NCBI RefSeq assembly: GCF_013375155.1
Contig: NZ_JABXOF010000003.1
Coordinates: forward strand, 186,001-250,000
Source of the DNA: Serratia ureilytica
GTDB taxonomy: Bacteria; Pseudomonadota; Gammaproteobacteria; Enterobacterales; Enterobacteriaceae
DNA length: 64,000 nt
Direction of reading: 5' to 3'
The position numbers and the translations under genes were made by a program. The notes beneath the pieces are model-generated. The model did not search any database. It had not been told where the DNA came from and saw nothing but the letters and a program-made list of their open reading frames with translations. Positions 14,709-22,013 of this stretch are shown here, one piece after another (the first letter of the stretch is position 1; each line of letters opens with the position of its first letter).

Positions 14709-15746
14709 ATGTCAGTTAACAATGAATTGCTGAATACACATAACCAATACCAGATAGAAACGGTCGTAATCGATGACGAAACGTCATTCACCCTGGCTTA
14801 CTCGTCGCAGATCAAGCTGCTACCGGCCAATGGCGGTATCCGTTGGCGAAACTATGCGTCCCGGCAGCAGCAGGAAGAGGAGGCGATCATGCTGGCGCAG
14901 CGCATGTCGCTGAAGCACGGGCTGTACAATACCGGCTTCAGCGGCGGCAAAATCGTGGTGAACAGCAAACGTTCTCCCCAAGAGCAACCGGCAGTGCTTG
15001 AAGCGATAGGCGCTCTGCTCAATCGCTATGGCGGCACCATGTTTACGGGATGCGATATCAATACCGGCAATCGAGAGATGGACTATCTGCGGCAGTTTAC
15101 GCCGTGGATCCTGAATGCCATGGACAGCCCACAAGTCGATACATCGGTGGCAACCGGCTACGGCGTCTGGAGTTCGATGAAAAAAGTGTTGACGCTGAGG
15201 CTCAATCATTTGCCTCGCGCGCGCATTGCCATTCACGGTATGGGCAAGGTCGGCACTGAAGTGGCGAAACAAAGCCTGCTGTTCGGTTGTGAGGTGACGG
15301 CCTATGACATCAACCCCGCAGCGCAATTTCCTGCGGGGGTGCGCCGCGTGAGCGAAGAGGAACTTTGGGCGCAACCCAGCGAGGTGCTGTGCATCGCGTC
15401 GATGTCCAACGTATTGAATGCACAGAATATTGAACAGCTGAATACCCGCTGGGTGGTGAGCAGCGCCAACTCACCGTTTAATACGCCACAGGCTGAACAG
15501 CGGCTGTTGGCGCGCGGTATTCACTATCTGCCGGACTACGTCAGCAACGCCGGCGCAGTGATCTGCGACAGCATCGAAATGGCGTTTACCGACCGTTATA
15601 ACCAAATGAACCAGGAGCAGGTCAACGCCTATGTTCACTCCGTGATTGGCGCCAAGACGGAGGAGTTGCTGCAGCGCGCTCAACTGCTCAATTGCGATAT
15701 TGGACAATTGTTGCAACCGATCAAATCCGCCGCCATGGTGGCGTAA
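14709..15746 (+). CDS. Glu/Leu/Phe/Val dehydrogenase family oxidoreductase; candidate lysine alpha-dehydrogenase
   Basis: A 345-residue protein aligned by eye to leucine dehydrogenase. KHGLYNTGFSGGK puts Lys69 and Lys81 exactly 12 apart, as Lys68 and Lys80 of LeuDH. CDIN gives Asp116 for Asp115. ATGYGVWSSM and IHGMGKVGTEVAK form the NAD-binding part, and PDYVSNAGAVICDS matches the conserved C-terminal domain. The catalytic residues look intact, so it should interconvert an amino acid and a 2-oxo acid. Within the proposed pathway, oxidising the alpha-amine of lysine would give spontaneously cyclising piperideine-2-carboxylate, the NikD-type substrate. Which amino acid it takes cannot be read from the sequence. 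Confidence 0.82.
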   Translation: MSVNNELLNTHNQYQIETVVIDDETSFTLAYSSQIKLLPANGGIRWRNYASRQQQEEEAIMLAQRMSLKHGLYNTGFSGGKIVVNSKRSPQEQPAVLEAIGALLNRYGGTMFTGCDINTGNREMDYLRQFTPWILNAMDSPQVDTSVATGYGVWSSMKKVLTLRLNHLPRARIAIHGMGKVGTEVAKQSLLFGCEVTAYDINPAAQFPAGVRRVSEEELWAQPSEVLCIASMSNVLNAQNIEQLNTRWVVSSANSPFNTPQAEQRLLARGIHYLPDYVSNAGAVICDSIEMAFTDRYNQMNQEQVNAYVHSVIGAKTEELLQRAQLLNCDIGQLLQPIKSAAMVA

Positions 15747-15752
15747 GAAATG

Positions 15753-15779
15753 GGCCGGGGAGCCTGCGCTTTCCCGGCC
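15753..15779 (+). terminator. Hairpin after the dehydrogenase gene
   Basis: GGCCGGG pairs with TTCCCGGCC-type sequence across an 11-13 base loop and is followed by a T run at 15786-15790. It may reduce transcription into the next gene rather than end it, as the next gene is on the same strand 29 bp on. Confidence 0.5.
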
Positions 15780-15807
15780 TCGGCATTTTTAACGGGCACA
15801 TAACTCC

Positions 15808-16905
15808 ATGATTATTGTAAAAGACGCTTTGCGTTGCAAAGTAGAGGCCGAATCGCAAGGGCGTCGCACCGTGCTTTACACCGCAAGTGGGCAGCCCAGC
15901 TATATGCATGTGATACCTCGTTTTACGCTGCAAGAGGTCACATCAGGGTTAGGCGAGGCGGTTCATCCTGCGTTTATCGTCAACGGTCAGCGAAAAGAGG
16001 CTTTCTTCTACGGCTGTTACCCCGGCACGCTGATCCATGGCGAACTGGTCAGTCAACCTGAGACGGCCCCGGCCAGCTGGCATGACCTGGCCGCATTTCG
16101 ACAGGCGGCGGCTCGCAATGGACGCGGCTGGCACATTGGCACCAACGCCGAATGGGCCGCGTTGATGTTCTGGTGCCGTCATCATGGCTGGCCGGAGTTA
16201 GGCAATACCGAGAGTGGGCGATCGCATCGCGATCGACGCCAGTATGGCAAGCGATGTGACGGCGGTGTCGTGGGCGATGAGCAGGGCGATCCGACAACGT
16301 TTACCGCATCCGGTCCGGCTGCCTGGTATCATGACGGTACGCCGCACGGTATTGGCGATCTCTGCGGCAACCTTTGGGAATGGCAACACGGGCTGAAATT
16401 GGTCGCGGGGGAAATCCTGCTTTTACCGGACAATGACGCCGCGATGCCGATGACCGATAATGAAGACGAACGCTGGCGCGCGGTCGACCTGGCAACAGGC
16501 GAGTGGCTACCTCCCGGCAGCCCGGGAACCGCAAAATTCGATGCTTCATCGCCGAGTCTTACCGGCAATGCCGGCACGCCGCGCATTTCGGACCGTATCC
16601 GGCATTTCAACGGCGATCCGCATGACAATGGGTATCCGCCAGGTTTGATGGATGATGAGTTCGGGCGTATTGGTGCGGCAAGTGGAGAGTCGGTGCCGGA
16701 TATATTGAAAATCCTCGGCGTTGTACCGCATCACCGGTGTGCGGACGGCGATCAGGTTTATCTGCGCAACTACGGCGAACGCATGCTGATGCGAGGCGGC
16801 GCCTGGTATTCCGGTGCGGGTGCCGGGCTGAGAACGCTGTGCCTGAGCCATGGCGCTGGGCATGCCAGTGCGACGGTGGGCGCCCGGCCGGTATGGTGTT
16901 TGTAA
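15808..16905 (+). CDS. FGE/SUMF1-like (C-type lectin fold) protein
   Basis: A 365-residue protein with the features of the formylglycine-generating-enzyme/C-type-lectin fold: GTNAEWAALMFW, DGTPHGIGDLCGNLWEWQHG and near the C-terminus RGGAWYSGAGAGLRTLCL ending in VGARPVWCL. Similar sequences occur in sulfatase-modifying enzymes, in PvdO/EgtB-type non-haem iron proteins and in variable receptor-binding proteins. I cannot assign the paired catalytic cysteines of FGE here. The start ATG has only a weak ribosome site and follows a hairpin, so expression may differ from the upstream operon. It is the last gene of the island. A tailoring role, as proposed for PvdO in pyoverdine, is possible. An unrelated binding role is equally open. 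Confidence 0.62.
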   Translation: MIIVKDALRCKVEAESQGRRTVLYTASGQPSYMHVIPRFTLQEVTSGLGEAVHPAFIVNGQRKEAFFYGCYPGTLIHGELVSQPETAPASWHDLAAFRQAAARNGRGWHIGTNAEWAALMFWCRHHGWPELGNTESGRSHRDRRQYGKRCDGGVVGDEQGDPTTFTASGPAAWYHDGTPHGIGDLCGNLWEWQHGLKLVAGEILLLPDNDAAMPMTDNEDERWRAVDLATGEWLPPGSPGTAKFDASSPSLTGNAGTPRISDRIRHFNGDPHDNGYPPGLMDDEFGRIGAASGESVPDILKILGVVPHHRCADGDQVYLRNYGERMLMRGGAWYSGAGAGLRTLCLSHGAGHASATVGARPVWCL

Positions 16906-16927
16906 GCGGTTGGCAATTCACTGGGTG

Positions 16928-16951
16928 GCGCAGCGGCCGTGGCCGCTGCGC
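16928..16951. terminator. Perfect hairpin between convergent genes
   Basis: GCGCAGCGGCC and its exact complement GGCCGCTGCGC are separated by two bases. It sits between the FGE-like gene and the convergent sugar isomerase gene, so it can end both transcripts. Confidence 0.7.
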
Positions 16952-16958
16952 AGGATAT

Positions 16959-17900
16959 TTATTGGCTGAGGGTTTGCTGCAGCGCCTGAACGGAAGAGGC
17001 GATGCCGGCATCGACCGACATGGTCAAGTCTTCCATTTCCAGTGACACCCAGTCGTTGTAACCCATCATGCGCACCACCGAGAAGAATTCCTTCCACCAC
17101 TGCAGATCCCGGCCGCAGCCGACGGCGACATAATTCCAGGCCCGGTCAGCTACCTCGTCTATCGGTTTGGTCTCCAGCAGCCCGTTAACCTCGACGACGC
17201 CGCGCTCAAGGCGTACGTCTTTGCCGTGCACATGGTGAATGGCGGGCCCAAGGGCGCGGGCCACCGCGATGGGATCTGCGCCCATCCAGATCAAGTGGCT
17301 GGGATCGAGGTTCAGACCCACCATCGGGCCAACGGCCTCTCGCAGCCGGAACAGCGTTTCCGGGTTCCACACCAGCATGGCGCTGAAGTTTTCCAGCGCA
17401 AAGCGCTCGACGCCGCACGCTTTGGCTCGGGCGACCAGCGCCTGCCAATAGGGGATCGCCACCTCATTCCATTGATAGTCCAGACAGTTTTTCACCGTAG
17501 GGGGCCAGCTGACGGTATAGGTGATCCAGTTGGGGATGGTGTCATGCGGGCTGGCCGGGGGCAGGCCGCTCATCATGACGATCTTCTTCACCCCCAACAG
17601 GCCGGCCAGCTCCAGCGTATTGTCGGTTTGCCGCAGATGACGCTGCCCCAGCTCGCCCGGATCGAGCGGATTGCCGGAGACATTGAGCGCGGCGATCTCC
17701 ATGCCGCGGCTGGCCAGGGCCTGCTGCAGCTGCCGGCGTTTGGCCGGGTTGGCCAGCAGATCGTCGGTATCCAGATGGGGCGCCGGAGACCAGCCGCCGG
17801 TGGTCATTTCCACGCCGCGCACCCCCAGCTCCAGCAACCGATCCAGCATCGGCTCGAAGGGCAAATGGCCCAGGCTGTCGGTACAGAATGAAAGTTTCAT
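16959..17900 (-). CDS. Sugar phosphate isomerase/epimerase family (xylose-isomerase-like TIM barrel)
   Basis: A 313-residue TIM-barrel protein of the AP_endonuc_2/IolE-like family. MKLSFCTDSLGHLPFEPML opens the barrel. Metal-binding type residues appear in RFALENFSAML, GLNLDPSHLIWMG and HHVHGKDVR. ATG 17900 has AAGGA upstream and follows the dehydrogenase gene by 10 bp, so both share an mRNA. It probably isomerises or epimerises a sugar or inositol derivative produced by that dehydrogenase. The actual substrate cannot be told. Confidence 0.85.
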   Translation of the reverse strand: MKLSFCTDSLGHLPFEPMLDRLLELGVRGVEMTTGGWSPAPHLDTDDLLANPAKRRQLQQALASRGMEIAALNVSGNPLDPGELGQRHLRQTDNTLELAGLLGVKKIVMMSGLPPASPHDTIPNWITYTVSWPPTVKNCLDYQWNEVAIPYWQALVARAKACGVERFALENFSAMLVWNPETLFRLREAVGPMVGLNLDPSHLIWMGADPIAVARALGPAIHHVHGKDVRLERGVVEVNGLLETKPIDEVADRAWNYVAVGCGRDLQWWKEFFSVVRMMGYNDWVSLEMEDLTMSVDAGIASSVQALQQTLSQ

Positions 17901-17910
17901 GGTGTTTTCC

Positions 17911-19086
17911 TTATAGGTAATTGACCCAGGTGGCGCCGTTGTCGGCGGAACGAACGCAGTTTTCAATCCAGCGCACGCCTTCTAACCCGGCATCGATATC
18001 CGGATAGATCAGCGTGGCCAGCGTTTGCCGATCGCCGTGCTGGCTGGCGCTGATGGCGATGGCGAACTTGAGGTAAATATTGGCCCAGGATTCGGCCAGC
18101 CCTTCGGTATGCAGCGCGCCGAGCCGCTCTTCGGCCAGCGCGCTGTCGTCCAGATAGGGCATGCCGTGGTGCAGCGTTTGGTTGGGCCGCCCCTGGATCT
18201 CATAGCGCAATTCGCCGGGCGTGGAATCGCTCCATTGCAGGCTGGCGCGTGCGCCCACCACGCGAATGCTTTGGCTGTCCATCGCGCCCGCGTTGATGGC
18301 GGAGGCCCACATGCGGCCGACGGCGCCGTTTTCGTAGTGCATCAGCACCATGGCATTGTCTTCCAGCGGGGCGCGGGAAGGGATAAAGCTCTGGCGATCG
18401 CACAGCAGGGAGGCAATTTTCATGTCGGGCATCACCAGCTGTGAGATGTAGAAGGTGTGGGTAGAAATATCACCCAGAACAAAGGAGGGGCCGGCGATTT
18501 TCGGATCGACGCGCCACTTTTGCGCCTCGAACGTGTCCGCGCTTTCGTTGGCGTTGAAGCCATGGGTGTACTGCAATTCGACCATGCGTATTTCGCCGAT
18601 GTCGCCGTTCGCGATCATGGCGCGCATCTGCATCAGCAGCGGATGCCCGGAGAAGCCGTAGGTTACGCCGACGATCAGGCCTTTCTCCGCCGCCAGCGCC
18701 TTGATTTCTCTCGCCTCCGCCGTAGTGAAGAACAGCGGTTTTTCGCAGATGACATGCAGGCCGGCATTCAGCGCGGCGCGCGTGATTTCATAGTGGGTGC
18801 CGTTAGGGGTGGCGATGGTCACCACCTCAACACCATCTTCGCGGTAGGCCTCTTGTTTCAGCAACTGCTGATAGTCGTCATAGCAGCGTTCAGCGGGCAC
18901 GCCGAGATTGACGCCAAACTCACGCCCGCGCGCCGCGTCGATATCAAAAGCGCCGGCAACCAGCCGATAGGCGGTATTGTCGCGCAGTGCGCCGGAACGG
19001 TGCTTGTAGCCCACCTGACTGAGGCGGCCGCCGCCGATCATCGCCCAACGCAGCGGGCGAGGGATGCTTCTTTCACCATTTAACAT
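17911..19086 (-). CDS. Gfo/Idh/MocA family oxidoreductase
   Basis: A 391-residue NAD(P)-dependent sugar/inositol dehydrogenase. The Rossmann motif is WAMIGGGRLSQVG near the N-terminus. The family signature CEKPLFFTTAEA carries the catalytic Lys of the EKP motif, and a C-terminal beta-sheet domain follows. ATG 19086 has AGGAG five bases upstream; the frame extends to 19149 without a ribosome site. A LacI-type operator lies directly upstream (19107-19126). It is first of a two-gene unit with the isomerase, downstream of the sugar-binding protein gene on the same strand. Confidence 0.9.
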   Translation of the reverse strand: MLNGERSIPRPLRWAMIGGGRLSQVGYKHRSGALRDNTAYRLVAGAFDIDAARGREFGVNLGVPAERCYDDYQQLLKQEAYREDGVEVVTIATPNGTHYEITRAALNAGLHVICEKPLFFTTAEAREIKALAAEKGLIVGVTYGFSGHPLLMQMRAMIANGDIGEIRMVELQYTHGFNANESADTFEAQKWRVDPKIAGPSFVLGDISTHTFYISQLVMPDMKIASLLCDRQSFIPSRAPLEDNAMVLMHYENGAVGRMWASAINAGAMDSQSIRVVGARASLQWSDSTPGELRYEIQGRPNQTLHHGMPYLDDSALAEERLGALHTEGLAESWANIYLKFAIAISASQHGDRQTLATLIYPDIDAGLEGVRWIENCVRSADNGATWVNYL

Positions 19087-19106
19087 GCTGACTCCTGATA
19101 CTGTGG

Positions 19107-19126
19107 TTTTGCACTCGGGTGCAAAG
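19107..19126. promoter_or_regulatory. LacI-type operator between the binding-protein and dehydrogenase genes
   Basis: TTTTGCACTCGGGTGCAAAG is a near-perfect palindrome and shares the TTGCA-N-CGGGTGCAA core with three sites upstream of the binding-protein gene. An internal operator here suggests a second promoter for the dehydrogenase/isomerase pair. Confidence 0.75.
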
Positions 19127-19153
19127 TGGGTTGAAAAAGAGAGTGGCAACGGT

Positions 19154-20077
19154 TTATTTCTGGTTCATTTGCGCAAATTGCGGGTAGTTTTCTCGCGTCA
19201 CGGTGGCATAAGGCACCCAGTTGTAAGACTCGGTTTTGGCGTGATCCAACATCGCTCGGGTCACTTGCACCGCGCCGATCGCCTGGGCTTTGGCATCCTG
19301 GAAAATGGTCACCGCCAGGTCGCCGTTTTTGATAAATTGCAGGCCGTCGGGCGTGCCATCGATACCGGCAACCAGTACGCCGTTCTTTTTGGCCTGCTTC
19401 AGCGCCATGATCGCGCCGATGGCCATCTCATCGTTGTTGGCGGCGATCGCATCGATCGGTACGCCGTTCAGCAACCAGCCGGAGACCACGTCGACCGCTT
19501 CATTGCGTTGCCATTTCGCAGTCTGTTTCTCTACCACTTTCAGCTCTTTGTGTTTGGCGATCACCGCCTCCACCGCGCGGGTGCGCTCGCGGGTTTCTTC
19601 GTTGGAGAGGGCGCCCATCAGGATCGCCACGTTGCCGCGGTAATTCATTTTTTTCGCCAGAGCCTCCATCTGCAGGCGACCGCTGAGCGCCGAATCGGAG
19701 CCGACGTAGGCCGTCGCGCCGCTCAGCGGCACTTCGGGTTTGCGGTTGACGAAGATAAGGGGGATAGCGGCGCGTTGGGCGGCCGCTATCATCGGCTGAA
19801 CGCCTTGCGTATCGACCGGGTTGAGGATAATGGCGTCCACGCCCTGATTAATCAGATCGTCTACCTGCTGCACCTGCAGGGCGACATCGCCTTTGGCATC
19901 AACGAACTGGCCTTGCAGCTGCTGCGCAACCAGTTCCCGCGCCATTTGGCTGCGCAGGATAGAGACGAAGTTGAGATCGAAGTTGGCCAGCGCCACGCCG
20001 ACCTGGTAGGTCTTGGCCTGGGCGGTCACGACAAACAGCGAGCAGGCTAACATCAACAACAGTCTGGTTTTTTTCAT
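19154..20077 (-). CDS. Periplasmic sugar-binding protein (RbsB-like, ABC type)
   Basis: A 307-residue protein with a Sec signal peptide (MKKTRLLLMLACSLFVVTAQA). The peripla-BP class I fold shows in KTYQVGVALANFDLNF, GVDAIILNPVDTQGV, GNVAILMGAL, AIAANNDEMAIGAIMAL and VAGIDGTPDG. RbsB/inositol-binding proteins have the same motifs. It normally works with an ATPase and a permease, and neither is encoded here, so it may deliver to a transporter elsewhere or be a remnant of a larger operon. Three LacI-type operators lie between it and the divergent regulator. Confidence 0.92.
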   Translation of the reverse strand: MKKTRLLLMLACSLFVVTAQAKTYQVGVALANFDLNFVSILRSQMARELVAQQLQGQFVDAKGDVALQVQQVDDLINQGVDAIILNPVDTQGVQPMIAAAQRAAIPLIFVNRKPEVPLSGATAYVGSDSALSGRLQMEALAKKMNYRGNVAILMGALSNEETRERTRAVEAVIAKHKELKVVEKQTAKWQRNEAVDVVSGWLLNGVPIDAIAANNDEMAIGAIMALKQAKKNGVLVAGIDGTPDGLQFIKNGDLAVTIFQDAKAQAIGAVQVTRAMLDHAKTESYNWVPYATVTRENYPQFAQMNQK

Positions 20078-20120
20078 TACGGTATCCTGTTGAGAAGAGA
20101 GGTGTTATGTAAAAACAGTG

Positions 20121-20140
20121 TTTTGCAACCGGGTGCAAAA
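20121..20140. promoter_or_regulatory. LacI-type operator copy 2
   Basis: TTTTGCAACCGGGTGCAAAA lies 44 bp upstream of the binding-protein start codon, overlapping where its promoter must be. Confidence 0.75.
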
Positions 20141-20254
20141 CAGGAGACAAAACGGCGATGAGTCTCTGAATGCCACCGTGAATGTCGGCCATGGATAAAA
20201 TTTGGTCAACAGGGGAAAGGTGAAAACAGCGCGGACGATCACAAACTCTTTATG

Positions 20255-20296
20255 TTTTGCACCCGGTTGCATAACAAATTGCAATCGGGTGCAAAA
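20255..20296. promoter_or_regulatory. Tandem LacI-type operators (copies 3 and 4)
   Basis: TTTTGCACCCGGTTGCATAA (20255-20274) and AATTGCAATCGGGTGCAAAA (20277-20296) are two palindromes with centres 22 bp apart, on the same helix face. With the site at 20121 they could support looping and joint control of the binding-protein gene and the divergent lacI-family gene. Confidence 0.75.
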
Positions 20297-20393
20297 ACGG
20301 GACATAATCGCAGCAGGTATGCCGGCAGGCGCTTAGGGGATCTGAGCGAGCAGGGTATAGTGTGACTTCACCGAAGCAGGGATCGACGCAACC

Positions 20394-21404
20394 ATGACGA
20401 AACACCACAAAGCCACCGCCAGCGACGTCGCCGAAAAGGCCGGCGTCTCTAAATGGACGGTATCGCGCGCCTTTACGCCCGGTGCGTCGATCTCAGACAG
20501 CGCGCGTGAAAGCGTACTGGCGGCGGCGGCCGAGCTGGGCTATCGACCCAATCTGCTGGCGCGCAGCCTGTCGCAAAAACGCACGCACATCATCGGCGTG
20601 GCCATCGACGAAATGAAGAACCCGCATTCGATGATGATGCTCGATATGGTCACCAAACAACTGCAAACCCGCGGCTATATGGCGCTGCTGTTGAACATCA
20701 CCGCGGGGGAAAACTACCGGGCGGTGATGGCGATGGCCGATCAGCTGCAGGTCGATGGCATTTTGTTCCTGGCGACGGTGTTAACCCAAGAGTGGGCGGC
20801 GATCGCGCAAGATCTGCATCAGATCCCGCTGGTGCAGGTGTGCCGCAATACGGAAAGCGAACACATTGATGTGGTCAATATCGACGGTTACCGCGCCGGC
20901 GAAGAGATCGCTGAGTTGCTGATAGAACAAGGGCATCGGCGCTTTGGCTACATGAAGGGGCCAGACACGCAAAGTAGCCATTTGCTGCGCATGGAAGGCT
21001 ACCGCGATAGGCTGATAACCTCTGGCTTTCAGCTGGATCGGGTGCTCACGGCTGGCCACTACGATCGCCAACGCGGTTTCCAGCTGATGAGCGAATACCT
21101 GCAGGCAACGCCGGAAAGCGAGCGGGTTGAGGCGCTGTTCTGCGAGAACGACGTGTTGGCGCTGGGGGCGCTCGAAGCGCTCAGGCAAGTGGCACCGTCG
21201 TCTGCAATGGCCGTGGTAGGTTTCGACGATATCGACGAGGCCGGATCAGCCAACTGGGCGCTGACCAGCTACAGCCAACGCATCGACCGGCTGGTCGAAG
21301 AAGCCTTGAATCGCCTGCTCGATAATCGCACCACGGCAGACGGTGCCTGGCGACATGGGGAATTGCGGGTTCGGCGGTCGCACCTGGGAGAGAAACAGGC
21401 GTGA
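20394..21404 (+). CDS. LacI family transcriptional regulator
   Basis: A 336-residue repressor. The N-terminal HTH and hinge helix read ATASDVAEKAGVSKWTVSRA and GYRPNLLARSLSQ, followed by a peripla-BP-like effector domain (IIGVAIDEMKN, HIDVVNIDGYRAGEEIAELL, CENDVLALGALEAL, VVGFDDIDEA). It is divergent from the sugar-binding protein. Four palindromic LacI-type operators in this locus make it the probable local regulator. The inducer would be the sugar or a metabolite of it. Confidence 0.92.
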   Translation: MTKHHKATASDVAEKAGVSKWTVSRAFTPGASISDSARESVLAAAAELGYRPNLLARSLSQKRTHIIGVAIDEMKNPHSMMMLDMVTKQLQTRGYMALLLNITAGENYRAVMAMADQLQVDGILFLATVLTQEWAAIAQDLHQIPLVQVCRNTESEHIDVVNIDGYRAGEEIAELLIEQGHRRFGYMKGPDTQSSHLLRMEGYRDRLITSGFQLDRVLTAGHYDRQRGFQLMSEYLQATPESERVEALFCENDVLALGALEALRQVAPSSAMAVVGFDDIDEAGSANWALTSYSQRIDRLVEEALNRLLDNRTTADGAWRHGELRVRRSHLGEKQA

Positions 21405-21418
21405 GGTTTTTCCTTTTG

Positions 21419-21431
21419 GTGACGGCGTCAC
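21419..21431. repeat. GTGACGGCGTCAC palindrome, copy 1
   Basis: This 13-base perfect odd palindrome follows the lacI-family gene and recurs identically at 23234-23246. It could be a shared operator or the edge of a repeat. No function is evident. Confidence 0.45.
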
Positions 21432-21596
21432 TTTGGAGGTTTAATGAGAACTCGTCGCGATAAAAAAACTCTATAGAAGAGAAAGTGTTACCTTCAGATG
21501 CCCCATAGCCAGCGGTGGCGAGTACCGCTGGGGGCGCCATGGCAAAGTCAGGTTTCACGAGAGTCATTCTGGTGTAGATTGACTGCCGAAGTTTGC

Positions 21597-21628
21597 CAGA
21601 TTTCACGTAGCGCGATCAAAAAGGAGGG
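21597..21628 (+). repeat. 32-bp inverted repeat, left copy
   Basis: A 32-base stretch beginning CAGATTTCACGTAGCG and ending in AAAAAGGAGGG is repeated in inverted orientation at 22595-22626 with one mismatch. Here its AAGGAGG serves as the ribosome site of the DUF4440-like gene. It looks like part of a dispersed intergenic repeat. Confidence 0.7.
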
Positions 21629-21632
21629 CATT

Positions 21633-22013
21633 TTGACGCATTCTGCAAAGTTGTTTAGCCAAATCCAGACGCTTGAGGTTGAACTGCATCAGCCATCGGT
21701 GCGCCGCGATCCGCAGCGCATCGCGGCATTGTTGCATGAAGACTTTGAAGAGATTGGTCGCTCAGGTCTGCGTTATGACAAACGCCAGACCGTTGCGGCG
21801 CTGGAAATGGAAACTGAGCATCCGCAGATTGTTGCCGAAGGTTTTACGCTGGCGAAAATCAGTGAAGGCGCCGTGTTGCTGACGTATAAGAGTTTTCAAC
21901 GCAACGCGCAGGGCAACGCCATTCGTTGCACAGAACGGTCGTCGATTTGGATGCTGACGGAAAAGGCCGGTTGGCAGATGCGGTTTCATCAGGGCACACC
22001 GACCGAGGATTAA
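21633..22013 (+). CDS. DUF4440/SnoaL-like domain protein
   Basis: A 126-residue NTF2-like protein. The start is a TTG (21633) with a strong AAGGAGG five bases upstream. The upstream open frame is repeat sequence and is not conserved-looking. RRDPQRIAALLHEDFEEIGRSG and RCTERSSIWMLTEKAGWQMRFHQ are the standard beginning and end of DUF4440 proteins. The function is unknown in general; the fold binds small ligands. It appears to be a single-gene unit. Confidence 0.75.
   Translation: MTHSAKLFSQIQTLEVELHQPSVRRDPQRIAALLHEDFEEIGRSGLRYDKRQTVAALEMETEHPQIVAEGFTLAKISEGAVLLTYKSFQRNAQGNAIRCTERSSIWMLTEKAGWQMRFHQGTPTED

Noticed and set aside
8975-15746. Reading the PLP enzyme plus dehydrogenase as an SbnA/SbnB pair making diaminopropionate (staphyloferrin B-like)
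   Set aside because: The dehydrogenase is of the Leu/Glu family, not the ornithine cyclodeaminase type of SbnB, and no citrate-based NIS synthetase or Dap-selecting NRPS is present.
15808-16905. A diversity-generating retroelement target, suggested by the C-type-lectin-like C-terminus
   Set aside because: No reverse transcriptase, template repeat or accessory gene is visible nearby.
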